Source: Parapristionchus giblindavisi (Eukaryota > Nematoda > Chromadorea > Rhabditida > Diplogasteridae). Taken from it: DNA of 64,000 nucleotides. The DNA lies in NCBI GenBank assembly GCA_943737045.1, contig CALSFV010000079.1, positions 186,001-250,000 of the forward strand. Direction: 5' to 3'. Positions 46,726-63,694 of this stretch are shown in pieces; position 1 is the stretch's first letter; each line of letters begins with the position of its first letter. A program made the translations under genes and the position numbers. The notes below the pieces were generated by a model. It saw nothing but the letters and a program-made list of their open reading frames with translations. It did not search any database and had not been told where the DNA came from.

Positions 46726-48615
46726 ATGAACATTCTGGTCGCACTCCTTGGTACTCTCGTCGTCGCTACCGTATCCTATGCTCAGTGTACTGGCAATGAT
46801 CATCCATCGTGAGTGAAAAATGATTTAAATAAAATGTTGAATCTCTATGTACTTCGCAAAGCTCCATCTCTGAATGAAGAAATAGTATGAGAAACAATGG
46901 CAAAAGTTGCACACACTTTAAAAGCACATCCCGAGATTTTGAAACTCTAAACTCTGGCAACACTCTCTTGCAGTCGAAGAAGCGAGAGAGCATCGCCAGA
47001 GCGGAGAATAAGATTGGCTCGAGATGTGCATTTAAAGGGCCCTCTCTCACTTGTCTATTCAAAGCGTAATGCTTCCTCGTAGTTAGGGAACAGAGTTAGA
47101 GGTGAGCGTAATGAAGAGGTCATTGCGAGAGGTAACGGTACCTTTAAAGTGATAACAACGGACTCTTCTAACAAGGGAACTCTCCCAACTTAAGGTGGCC
47201 ATATGACATGGGAATAATTGTCCTGAATCAGTTTTCGATGCTGATTACGAATCCGTTTTCAAACGTTGCCCAATCGAGCTGAGATTCGAGAAAACCGATA
47301 TTAAAATTCGCTAGTTTATTCGGAAATTCGGGAGTCTTCCTATATAAACCATCCCAATGCGTTCATAAACTCATCTATCAATTATCCAAACACCTCCTGC
47401 TGAAATTTAGTGGATATTTGTAGGAAAATTGTGAATTTTCGAATCAAATAGTCGAATTCCAAGATCGATTTTCTCGAATCTCAGCTCGATTGGGCAACGT
47501 TTGAAAACTGATTCGTAATCAGCATCGAAAACTGATTCATGTCAATTATTCCCATGTCATATGGCCACCTTAAGTTGGGATAGTTCCCTTGTAAGTAACT
47601 TTATTTCTGTTTAAAATTTGGCGAATGCTTATAGGAATTTGTTTTTGTTTTGAGTTCAATAAGGCCATTATTTGCAGTTGTTCATCGTGGAAAGCCAACG
47701 GATACTGCAAGGGCACTGCCTCCGCGGAAGAGAAGAAGCGATATTGTGGAGTAGCGTGAGCGATTATTTAAAATTATTATGCTTTAAAAAGGGCACACAG
47801 CTAATTTAAAATTACCCGCTCTGGCAATACTCTCTTGCTCTCGTTGCCTACGAGAGAGCGTTTCTACTGACAAGAGTAAAATTAGCTTCGGGTGTAACTT
47901 TAAACAAAAAAAGCACACAAAAATCTTTCAGATGCGGGCTATGCAATACCGACGGCAGTCAGACAGGTACCGGAGGTGGAACCAGCCTTACACCGTGTAC
48001 CGATGCGAATGCCAAGTTAGTTCTATCCCATATTTTATAATATTATTTTGTAAAATTTTATAAAAATATCATAGTTATGCAAATCGAAGAAAATTTAAAC
48101 ATTCAATTTTTGTGTGGCATTAACATTAACATTAGAAAAACTTTATTCAGCTGTCATCACATTATATCAAATAATTGCTTTGCAGTTGTAAGTCGTGGGC
48201 GGCTACTGGTTTCTGTACGAACCCCGCTAACTCAAACGCCATGAAGCTTCAGGTGAGCACAGAAAGATACACCACTTATGTCTTGGCAATGCTTTTGTTA
48301 TGCGACACTGCGACATAATATGTTTTATTTATTATTTATCGTACACCATAAGGGATATGCGTTTCAGGTAAAAATCATCATTATCTGTTAATTCAACCTT
48401 ACTACCTCGTTGTGGTGTTGTATTTATGTGTCCCTAATGTATTTCTCTATGTATCTCATCGTCATTATTACATACTCTTCCAGTACTGCTGCAACACTTG
48501 CCGTCCGGTCGTATTCGGTACGACGGCCCCGACGACGGCGAAAGTCACTGGTTCATCGGCAGCACCTACCGCCACCGTCACCCCCACCCCCACCCCAGTA
48601 GGAGGCGGTCGTTGA
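46726..48615 (+). CDS. Secreted tandem ShKT-domain protein, copy 2
   Basis: Exons 46726-46808, 47678-47755, 47932-48015, 48186-48252 and 48484-48615 give 147 residues. The signal peptide and both cysteine modules are nearly identical to copy 1. Differences concentrate in the C-terminal tail, here Thr/Ala/Pro-rich and ending PTPVGGGR. Module 1 has C-x7-C-x8-C-x12-C-x3-C-x2-C spacing. Intron 1 carries an A+C MITE pair and a CAAGG-ended palindrome, intron 2 a family A MITE, and intron 4 the ATTTATGTGTCCC repeat also found in copy 1 intron 4. Confidence 0.92.
46917..47146. repeat. Family A and C MITEs abutting
   Basis: A (46,917-47,037) ends GATGTGCATTTAAAGG and C follows (to 47,146), sharing the TTTAAA. 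Located in ShKT copy 2 intron 1. Confidence 0.7.
47172..47591. mobile_element. 420-bp palindrome with CAAGG ends
   Basis: CAAGGGAAC mirrors GTTCCCTTG, with TAA outside both ends. Arms of about 140 bp contain AACTTAAGGTGGCCATATGA. It is related at the tips to the element at 35,961-36,845. Confidence 0.8.
47790..47905. repeat. Family A MITE, ShKT copy 2 intron 2
   Basis: AAAGGGCACACAGCTAATTT and AAATTAGCTTCGGGTGTAACT arms. Confidence 0.68.
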
Positions 48616-48668
48616 AAACGATTGTTTATTCAAAACAAGTCGTTTATTTATTAATTTTTTTATTGTGA

Positions 48669-48674
48669 AATAAA
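48669..48674 (+). promoter_or_regulatory. Polyadenylation signal of ShKT copy 2
   Basis: AATAAA in GAAATAAACGGTTCGAC, 54 bp past the stop, conserved with copy 1. Confidence 0.7.
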
Positions 48675-49494
48675 CGGTTCGACAATTTGCATTTCAACAC
48701 AGTTGATAAAATTTATAATCATGGGTCTCAGGACTTTATTTCAATTGACGACACGTTTCTGGAAGAAACGGTCTACCATATCAAACGATAGACATATAAC
48801 TAACGTTTGTATAAACTTTTGGTCGTTAATACGAAAGAACAAATGACGATCATAGAGTTTGCTTCACGCGCCAAAAAATGGAAAAAAAGCGTGCAGATTC
48901 ATAAGTGATTACAACGAAGTAGCACTCCGTGTCCAACTGGTTCTCATACCAAACAGAACAATTTCCGCAGGCTACCAAAAGCCTATTCGACCATGTAAAA
49001 TGTATTGTTGTCAGGGGAGCATGAAAAAACAGCAACGATAAAAGGTTGGACTTTTGATCTTCTTAGCCTCAGAGCTATTACGTCATAATTTGGACTTTGT
49101 ACCCGATCATGATCGGAGAACTCTGCGCTTTTGTCGGATGCGCTTATTTTTCTCGCGCTTTTGCCGCTGCGGTTTTGTCATAATCCCCTCACAACAATAC
49201 GTTTTTCATGTTCTAATAGGCATTTGTTAGTCTGCGAAACTGTGAAATTCCATGTGGACATTGTTCTGCTTGTTAAGAGACCCAGTCCGACAGCAAGGAG
49301 TGCTAATTCTTCTACATCATTTCTCTTGTCACTCAGAAAAGTAATGGAGCCGGAGAAGCACACACAGTATTCTGGTCCAAGCCATTTTTCTTCCAAAGCA
49401 AGACAAAGGAGAGACCATTGTATTCGAGAGAGTTTGTATGTTGAGCGGTCGTTCTTGCTTTGAAAGTCATGAGAACGCTGTGCACACTGATATT
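48675..49494. other. Downstream flank of ShKT copy 2 with dispersed gene-like repeat
   Basis: Bases 49,365-49,490 (CAGAATACTGTG-type sequence on the minus strand, plus AGTTTGTATGTTGAGCGGTC) recur inverted at 52,667-52,785 and 60,715-60,845. No intact coding model was found; the long frames on both strands look like repeat read-through. Confidence 0.5.
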
Positions 49495-50395
49495 GCGGTG
49501 ATATGACACGTGTGAGAAATGAGAATGGAAGTTCCACTTGAGAGACGAATTATGTGAAAGAGACAGAAGTGAGAAATGAGATAAGAAACGACCGAATCGG
49601 AGAGGGCATAATGTGAGGAATGATCTGAGAAATGCATAATTGAAAATGGAAGACGTGAGAAATGACATTTGAAATGAAAGCGTGGAAAGCGACATTTGGG
49701 AAAAATGTGATTAGAAAACGATGTTTGGGAAAACAATTAATTAGAAAAAGATGTTCAGGAAAAAACTTTTGTGAAATTACCGATGTAAATGAAATTATAG
49801 ACATTTATCATCAACAACAACAATCTCCGGTATTTTTTCAGGGGGCCCACCCTGTTCAATGCCGTGGTGTACGCCGTGGAGTACATTGCGGATTAGAAAC
49901 TTTAGACGGGGTACCCCGCGATCTGTGGCCTCTAAACGTGGTGCCCCGCGAGGTGGAAGACGGCGTGCCCCGTGGGGCGCGAGGCACACCGTCCCTTCAC
50001 CATGGTGCTCATTGCGGTGTACTCCGCGAGATTTGGCCTCTCAACGGTGTACCCCGCAAAAATACCGGAGATCTTAAACAAAAAAAATCAAAACTTGTTT
50101 CCCGTTGAGGTATTTCCTTGTTGTGAATTTCAGGATTAGGTGTTTCCTCATCGGTATTTTCAAAAATGATTTTTCTTGAAAATTGTTTTCTAATTAGAGT
50201 TTTCTGAAGTGATATTTCATAAAAATATTTTCCTATCACATTTTTCCCAAATGTCGCTTTCCACTATTTCATTTTAATTGTGATATCTCACGTCTCCCAC
50301 TTTCAATTAGACATTTCTCATGTCATTCTTCTTATTCGCACTCTCACGATCGGTCGATTCCATTCTAATTTCTCACACGTGTCATATCACCGATA
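49495..50395. mobile_element. 900-bp inverted-repeat element with GC-rich centre
   Basis: ATATGACACGTGTGAGAAAT at the left (about 49,502) is mirrored before 50,392. Long arms are built from loose TGAGAAATGA repeats. The centre (49,845-50,065) is GC-rich with repeated GTGTACCCCGCG-like units separated by TGGCCTCTMAACG, giving a repetitive translated pattern (VPR..WPLN). No transposase motif. Confidence 0.65.
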
Positions 50396-51040
50396 TTGCC
50401 AGTGGGTTAAAATGCGGACGAGGAAGACCTCAAGAAACATGGAATTACCTCTTCATTCGGACAACCGGTCCCTCGTTTCTGAGGAAGGCGAAGATGACCT
50501 AATGGAAAACATGCACATCAGAGACCCCTCTTGAATAAATGTATTTATAACTGAAGAAAAAACTGATAAAACACTTCAAATACTTGTTCATGAACTTCAC
50601 TAGAAGGTACTATGTAAAGATGATAACAAAAAAGAGGAACTTGAAAAAAAGCGTAGCCTGCGTTTTCTCAGAACATCATCTACAGAGATACTATCTGCTT
50701 TCAACGAAATACTCGATCACTTTATTACATAATTTTTCACATTAAAAAAAATTTTCATATTTAAATTATACTTTTTTTTCGCGAAATATCTTTTTGAATT
50801 GTTCCGAAAATATCAAAAAATCAACAAAAAATTCGGCATACCGGAATGGTTCTGTCCCAGTCTTGCCTTTTTCGTACTCCATTATTCAGTTCATCTAACT
50901 CATAATACGTTGTAAGCTAGAATAGCGTGTGCAACATGGACGGATCGTACATGTGTACCGAAGAGGAGGAAATAGTCATAAATCATTCAGTGAATGTGAG
51001 TACGCAGCTGTCGCATTGATACACTCATTTTTCGTGTTTT
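50396..51040. other. Spacer between duplicated ShKT units
   Basis: AT-rich. One exon-like segment (50,936-50,995, ATG...GTGAGT) could be a first exon, but no partner was found. Confidence 0.4.
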
Positions 51041-51655
51041 CAATGGATCTGTGGAGCATTATTTCGAAACTAAACGCGATACCATCATATCCACAGCTGT
51101 GTACTCTCAATCAATGAATGATTTCAAGACAATTTCTTCCATTCGGTACACGTGTACGATCCTCCTACGCGTACGCCTATGCCCCTACGAGCTTACGGAA
51201 TATTATGAGTGTGACACTCTGAATAATAAAGTACGAATAGGTGCATAATGACTAATTTTGCTCAACAAATTATATAGACGAAATAGGAAGCGATGACATA
51301 TAATATAAAAAATCTCAGAATTTTGAAACTAGACAATATCATATGCTTTAAAATTGTTTCATCAAGACTACATTCAACGAACTAGTTAAAAACGAAATAT
51401 ACAAATAAAGATGAAATTTCTTTTGCAATATAAAAGTAAAAGATCGTGAAAAGCGACAATTAGATGAATTTATAGAATAGAAAATGCAAAAACAATTTCA
51501 TTATTCAACGTATTTATCAAGTAGTTAAGCACGATCGATTTTTCGCATAGATTACAGCTTTCATCAATATTCATCTATTGTTAACAATAAATAGACGTTT
51601 TCACTTACTATTAGGACCCAACTCGTAATGTTCCGTGAATAGCATCAACAATGAA

Positions 51656-51774
51656 CACCCCAAGCAACACCCAAGCTAATTTGAAACTCTCTGCTCTGGC
51701 CACATTCTCTCGCTTTCTTTGCCTGCGAGAGAGTATTGCCAATGCAGGGAGTAAAATTTGCTTGGGGTGTGCCT
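51656..51774. repeat. Family A MITE abutting a second large TTAA element
   Basis: Arms ACCCAAGCTAATTTGAAAC and AAATTTGCTTGGGGTGTGCC. Its right TTAA (51,775-51,778) is the left target of the element at 51,779. Confidence 0.75.
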
Positions 51775-51778
51775 TTAA

Positions 51779-52566
51779 GAGACCGGCTCGGTTAAAATTC
51801 ACTATACCCCGGAAATTTCCCCTAGCAAAAGGATTCAGGCCTCCATGCTTTCATGGTGGAAGGTAGCCTGGCTCCTATTTGCAAATGTGTAGTGAGTGAC
51901 GCATTCAGTCTCCAACGCGACCAAAGGCAAAATTCCAAAGTCGAAAAAATGGCAAACTTCGAAAAATCATATTTTGCGAATGAAACCAGTTAGCCTCGAT
52001 ATTGTTTCACGGAATAGTTGGTCATCTCAAAAGTGCGTAGAAACACTAGGAACATCGAATTGTGGACGTCTACAAACACGTTTTTCAGCATTTCCGCGAG
52101 ATTTTCACCCAGTCAAAATCAATAGACCGTAACTTCCTATAGCACATAAAATGGCCCACACGATTCTGCACTAATAAAACACAATTTCAAACGAATCGAG
52201 ATTTTCTCAGTATTTAAGAAAAATCAAAATGTGCTTTTTGGGGCTGTTTTTTCGCCCCCAGACCACTTTCCTGGAGGGAATTGGATATGTTCTGCGTATC
52301 ATACGACATTCTGAGATGGGCTGAGTAAGAATCCACTGAAACCCAGACGACTGGCGCGCTCATGGAAAAGTCGATTAAGTTTGCCATTTTTTCGACTTTG
52401 GAATTTTGCCGTTGGCCGCGTTGGAGACTGAATGCGTCACTCACTACACTTTTGCAAATAGGAGCCAGGCCACCTTCCACCATGAAAGCATGGAGGCCTG
52501 CAAACTTTTGCTAGGGGAAATTTCCGGGTAATCCTCAAAATGGTAAATAATTACGGAGCCTGTCTC
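51779..52566. mobile_element. 788-bp TTAA-flanked inverted-repeat element
   Basis: GAGACCGGCTCGG at the left and GGAGCCTGTCTC at the right, TTAA on both sides; arms of roughly 190 bp (GCCTCCATGCTTTCATGGTG mirrored). Its tips resemble those of the giant hairpin at 33,010, so both probably use the same transposase. Confidence 0.8.
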
Positions 52567-53270
52567 TTAATCATGTGTCCGCTTCCGCGTCGCACAAATA
52601 TTGCACTGTATTTATTGTTAGGTGTAGGTTGATCACAAGGCATAACTAGCACAATGTTCTATAGACTTTGAAAGCGAAAACGACCGCTCAACATAGAAAC
52701 TCTCTCAAATGCAATCGTCTTTCGCTTGTCTGGCTATGGAAACAAAATGGCTTGAACCAGAACACTGTGCTAGAGCACTGAGCTTTCTGATTGTCTAGCT
52801 GCTGCGTTGTCTCTTGATTCGGTTTGATACAGAAAAGCACGAACCGAAAGAGCAAATACAGTATATTTGAATATGTTTGATATAATTTTAATTTATCTAA
52901 TACATAATGTTTTCCTAAAGAATAACTGTGACATATCCAATACATTGACAAAATGAAAAGAACAACAAAATTTCAAAGAATTTCACTGATAATTGACGTT
53001 TGAATTTCTTGAAAATTACGGATTTCAGTACTTTTGTTGCCACAAAAGTCGCAATTTTAATTACCTTATGTGATTTAACCGGGCATCAATCCGTGAATCT
53101 GAGGTATGCTTACATGATGCTACTGTATTTATCTGATTGACAACTTTAATACTTTCTAATTCAAATTTAAAAACTTTTCAAAAGTAATTAAACATAAATT
53201 TCTCCTTTCCCGAGCGTACATTGATTGCACGAGCAGAAATCGCTCTCATTCCTCTATATCGCTATTACAT
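52567..53270. other. Duplicated 5' flank of ShKT copy 3
   Basis: Matches 44,930-46,100 upstream of copy 2 in the same order, with a repeat insertion at 52,667-52,785. No exon seen. Confidence 0.55.
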
Positions 53271-53279
53271 GCATGTCTT

Positions 53280-53893
53280 TAGCAGCTAATCACACAAATA
53301 TGACTAGGAAGAAACGGGCGTCTCGAATAATACATAAACGAGAGGAGAATGACAGCGAAATCATATCGATTAACTACCCACATTCAGTGTATTCGTCCAA
53401 CTAGTCTGGTGAGTAGGGCAATTGCTACTCCAATTCAGAAATGTTTCCATAAGTTTCAACAAACTTGCTTTTCGGCAACTTATTAACTGTCTGAATTCCA
53501 ATTTTCTCTCACTCTTTAGCTCCCATTTAATATGGTTTTCGTAAATAGCAATTTAATATCGAGATATTGAAGCAAAGTAGTAAGCGGATTTGCTGTGTTA
53601 AACTATGTTTAGAAGATGGTGAGCATTTCCAGACTTTTCCGTAATTATCGTACTGATTAAAATTCTGAATGATAGCTCTTGAAACATAGCTATAACAGGT
53701 TGACAAATGACAAAGACAAAAGGGAGTTGGGGATTTAGTCTAATCACGGGCACAATCAGTTAGAGCAATGCAGACGTCGTGGGTTCGACTCCCTTCTTGT
53801 GTCATTCATTTGCCAACTTGCATGAACTAGTATAATGATCCTCAAATGTGGCAATTAAGACTTGTTCATCGTTGTCAATCTTCAATTTAACAG
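53280..53893 (+). promoter_or_regulatory. Promoter and 5'UTR intron of ShKT copy 3
   Basis: The conserved block GGGCGTCTCG...TACATAAACG (53,317-53,340) has a weaker TATA-like box than copies 1 and 2. Donor GTGAGTAGGG at 53,409 and acceptor TTTAACAG at 53,893 bound a 485-bp 5'UTR intron. Confidence 0.55.
53735..53815 (+). repeat. tRNA-like SINE segment
   Basis: AGTTAGAGCAATGC resembles an A box and GGTTCGACTCC is a perfect B box, but the spacing leaves no room for an anticodon arm. It lies in the 5'UTR intron of ShKT copy 3. Confidence 0.5.
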
Positions 53894-53896
53894 ATC

Positions 53897-55780
53897 ATGA
53901 ACATTCTGATCGCTCTGTTCGGTACTCTCGTCGTCGCTACCGTATCCTATGCTCAGTGTACCGGCAATGATCATCCATCGTGAGTTCAAAATGAAAGCGA
54001 GAGAGCATTGCTAGATCGGGGACTAAATAACAAAGTTTTTCCTGGTTTGTAGTTGACGTATTGTCCAATATATAAAAAAAATATGTTTTACGCTCAATTT
54101 TACCATTATTTGCAGTTGTTCACAATGGAAAGCCAATGGATACTGTAGGGGAACTGCGCCCGCGGAACAGAAGAAGCTATACTGTGGAGTAGCGTGAGTG
54201 ATTATTTAATAATATTATTTAATAATAATATTAAATATATTTAATAATATTATTATTATATTTTAAACAGGGCTAACCAGCTCTTTTGAAAACACCCGCT
54301 CTGGCGATGCTCTCTCGCTTTATCTGTCTACTGCATCGTTATAATTGCCTTACGTGCCTACGACGTAACGACGGAGGAGGCTGCGGCGTAGGCACGTAAG
54401 GCAAATTTAACGAAGCATACGAGGTTGCATCGCGGGAGAGGACAGTAAACTTAGCTCAGGGAGTGCATTTAAAGGGAGCGTTACCTCACTCAATGCCCTC
54501 CTCATTGTGCACACTATTTCTCTATTCCTTAACAACGAGAAAGCATTGCGCGTCTAAGAGGCCATTGAGAGAGGTAACGCTTCCTGTAATACACAAGAAC
54601 TAAGATATTTCTCTTATGCTTTATAATTAGAGTTTTATCATCATTATCTATTATTTCAACCTTACTACCTCGTTCCGGTATTGTATTTATGTGTCCCTAA
54701 TGCATTTCTCTATGTATATCATCATTATCATGCTTACATGAAACGCACATAAAGATATTATTATTATTTTAGGTGCGGGCTGTGTAATACGGACGGTAGT
54801 CAGACAGGAGCCGGAGGTGGAACGAGCATGGCACCTTGCGTTGATAAGAACGCCAAGTTGGTTTATATTTTACTTATTTCCCATATTTTACTACTTCATA
54901 ATCTTTAATATCAATGAAAAGTCCGGGTTGCGAGTTATGGCGCACTAAAAAATAGTGGGAAATGGAAAATGGCGACTTTCCAGGGTCTAAAAAAGCACCT
55001 GTAAACTCGAAAATGTGAATTCGCGGGCGCGAAAAAAGGTGCGGGAATTCAAATTCTGGCTTTCCAACTGCGGTTTTCTGCGGTTTAAAAAGGATGTTTA
55101 GTAGGAATTCAAGTTCCCACGCTTCATAAAGGTCGAAAAATTAAATTTCGGCTTTATTTAAGTTTTATAACCGCAGAAAATCGCAGTTGCAAAGTCAGAA
55201 TTTGAATTACCGCGTCTAATTCGCGCCCGCGAATTCAAATTTCGAGTTTCCATTTTCGGTTTTCCAGTGTACTTTTTTAGACCCTGGAATGTCGCCATTT
55301 TCCGTTTTCCACTATTTTTTAGTGCGCCATCAGATAGATATAGTTTCTTTGCAGCTGTGCCACGTGGGCAGCTACAGGATTCTGTACGAACACCACTAAC
55401 TCGAACGCCATGAAGCTTCTGGTAAGAACATAAAAATATTTCCCTCACAACCCATTGCAGCAATAGCCAATACTCTCTCGCACACCAAGAAAGCGAAAGA
55501 GTTTGGCCAGAGCGGAGAGTTTCAAATTCACTCGGGGTTTAAAGGGAGCGTTACCGCTCTCAATGGTCTCTACATTGTGCACACTATTGCTCTGTTTTCT
55601 AACAGAGAGCGTAGACCGTAGAAGAGACCGTTGACAAAGGTTTGAGTCCCATTAATGCACTTCCAGTATTGCTGCAATACGTGCCGTCCGGCAGTCTTCG
55701 GGTCTACGACCTCGACTGTGACCGGTTCAACAGTCACTGGCTCAACCACAACAGTGGCACCCGGAGGAGGTGGTCGTTGA
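53897..55780 (+). CDS. Secreted tandem ShKT-domain protein, copy 3
   Basis: Exons 53897-53979, 54116-54193, 54773-54856, 55355-55421 and 55667-55780 encode 141 residues. Domain order is the same as in copies 1 and 2. Module 2 has ATW in place of KSW or KAW. The tail is the shortest of the three (Thr-rich, ending PGGGGR). Exon 3's acceptor is TTTTAG rather than TTTCAG. Introns have been rebuilt by insertions: intron 2 holds nested A/B plus C MITEs and the ATTTATGTGTCCC repeat, intron 3 a 394-bp palindrome, and intron 4 an A+C pair. The frame is intact. Confidence 0.92.
54288..54592. repeat. Family B nested in family A, followed by family C
   Basis: The left half of A (to 54,333) stops at TATCTGTCTAC. 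A complete B hairpin (54,335-54,422) follows. A resumes at TACGAGGTTGCATCGCGGGAG and ends at 54,474, where C begins through a shared TTTAAA (to 54,592). Confidence 0.8.
54937..55330. mobile_element. 394-bp palindrome with ATGGCGCACT ends
   Basis: ATGGCGCACTAAAAAATAGT is mirrored at the right end. Arms contain GGGTCTAAAAAAG and AATTCGCGGGCGCG. Decayed relatives are at about 58,715-58,815 and 61,685-61,910. Confidence 0.8.
55445..55656. repeat. Partial A and complete C MITE, ShKT copy 3 intron 4
   Basis: A keeps only its core and right arm (AAATTCACTCGGGGTTTAAA). C follows, ending GGTTTGAGTCCCATTAA. Confidence 0.65.
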
Positions 55781-55910
55781 ACGATCGTTCTATTCACCCG
55801 TTATGTATCAATATTCCATAGTTTACTACGACGATCACAACCACAACTACAGCTTGAAAACTATGCATTTATTCAAGATAATCCGTTTGTGCACCAATTT
55901 TCAATAGTGA

Positions 55911-55916
55911 AATAAA
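55911..55916 (+). promoter_or_regulatory. Polyadenylation signal of ShKT copy 3
   Basis: AATAAA in GTGAAATAAATGGTTCGAC, the same context as the other copies but 130 bp past the stop. Confidence 0.65.
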
Positions 55917-57163
55917 TGGTTCGACAATTTGCATTTCAACAAGGTCTATGGTTCTTCATATCATGGCAAGTCGTATGGGGCTTAGAACATGGCTTTGGAA
56001 AGACAAATACTTAACGTTTGATTAAACTGTCTTTTGTTTTCTTTTGATTGCCTATTTGGTTCACTATAAGAACACCAGTACGACAACGACATACCATATC
56101 ATTTCTCCACAGAGGTTCGCTCCAAAACTGTTTGAAACGAATTATTGCCGCGAACGGAGACAGAATTGAGATGTTGTCACAGATTACTGTTGATATGATA
56201 GTTGCTGATAAAATATTATATGTTGAACCGACTTGCTCAATACGATGCTCAATGCGCAATGATCACGTGAGATCAGAGATCGTGTTTTCATAATTCTGCC
56301 GCACACTGTATATTGGAAGAATTTCATTTACTTTTTTCCCCGATGCACACATTCGAAATCATACCATTTACTATCGGCATAGGCACCCCTACATCAATCG
56401 TCTTCTTGAAATCATTCGGACTGCAGTTTATGATTCTCTTCAGATGAAAATCGTTACAAAATTCGTTTAAAACGTATTAAAAAATAAATAAAGAGATCGA
56501 TCTGAACTGTGTTTTTTTTTCCCGAAATAATCGAAACTATTTGGAATTATTCCTTATTCAATAAAATGAAAAGGCGCTTATGTCTGTCATCTGTCCGTCA
56601 CACTTCACTCTTTCCATTCACTTTCTTCTTCCTGCTCCCCACGGTGCGGTTGGTAAGTATGCTCTCTCTTAGCATTTCTTCTACGCTAGTCTCTGTATTG
56701 CGGTCGGTAATTCTATTCTTTCTCGTATTTGATAAGATTATAGTAGATCAACTTGATAGCAATGAGGTGAATTACACCTTGGAATACATGTTTCTGACCA
56801 GTTTTTCGAGCTGAAAAGTATACGATCTATTTTATGTAGCATCGAAAATTTTGTATTTCAGCATTTGCTTTTCATGCCTCGGCCGTAACCTCCGCCGTAA
56901 CGACGGAGACGCGGCGGAGGAGGTTACTGCGCAGGCACGTAAGGCAAACGTACATAACGATGCATTAAAACCATACATCAAAAGAAAGCTGAGCCCACAT
57001 AGAGCTTGTTCATATTTCATAGTTTTGTTACTGTAAAATGTCTAGTTGCATAGAAAAAAATGTTCACTGGCTTCTTTTTTTACAAGATAACTAAATTTCT
57101 AAAGAAATTTAGTAAATCAATGTATTTGAATAGCTCTCACTTATCCCAACTGTGGTTCTGCAG
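55917..57163. other. Intergenic with a family B hairpin
   Basis: A family B hairpin lies at about 56,862-56,966. An exon-like segment 56,566-56,652 (MKRRLCLS... with a hydrophobic FPFTFFFLLP run and a GTAAGT donor) resembles a signal-peptide exon, but its phase does not fit the next gene. Confidence 0.45.
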
Positions 57164-57177
57164 AGCGGTCGTTTGCC

Positions 57178-63560
<6,383 letters not shown>

Positions 63561-63688
63561 ACAAAGCCAATCAGGAAAGCCAATTAAGTACTTTAATAAG
63601 TAAAGTACATTAATGCATAAAGAATTGTGAATTGTACAATATCGAACAAGTCCTATGTATTGGGTATAAAGTTCAGTAATTGGTAATC

Positions 63689-63694
63689 AATAAA
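63689..63694 (+). promoter_or_regulatory. Polyadenylation signal of the CaaX-type gene
   Basis: AATAAA about 130 bp after the stop. Confidence 0.6.

Noticed and set aside
49662..50108. 148-codon plus-strand frame
   Set aside because: Spans the arm and GC-rich core of an inverted-repeat element. Its repetitive translation follows from DNA repeats rather than a conserved protein.
53735..53815. tRNA gene upstream of ShKT copy 3
   Set aside because: Perfect B box, but no space for an anticodon arm and poor stems.
835..55780. Calling the ShKT genes toxins
   Set aside because: The domain is shared with a sea-anemone toxin, but free-standing ShKT proteins in nematodes have varied or unknown roles and nothing here shows toxicity.
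56566..56652. Signal-peptide-like first exon for the CaaX-type gene
   Set aside because: It ends in phase 0, but the exon starting at 57,164 would need phase 1, and the 57,178 ATG sits just after a splice acceptor. Left unassigned.
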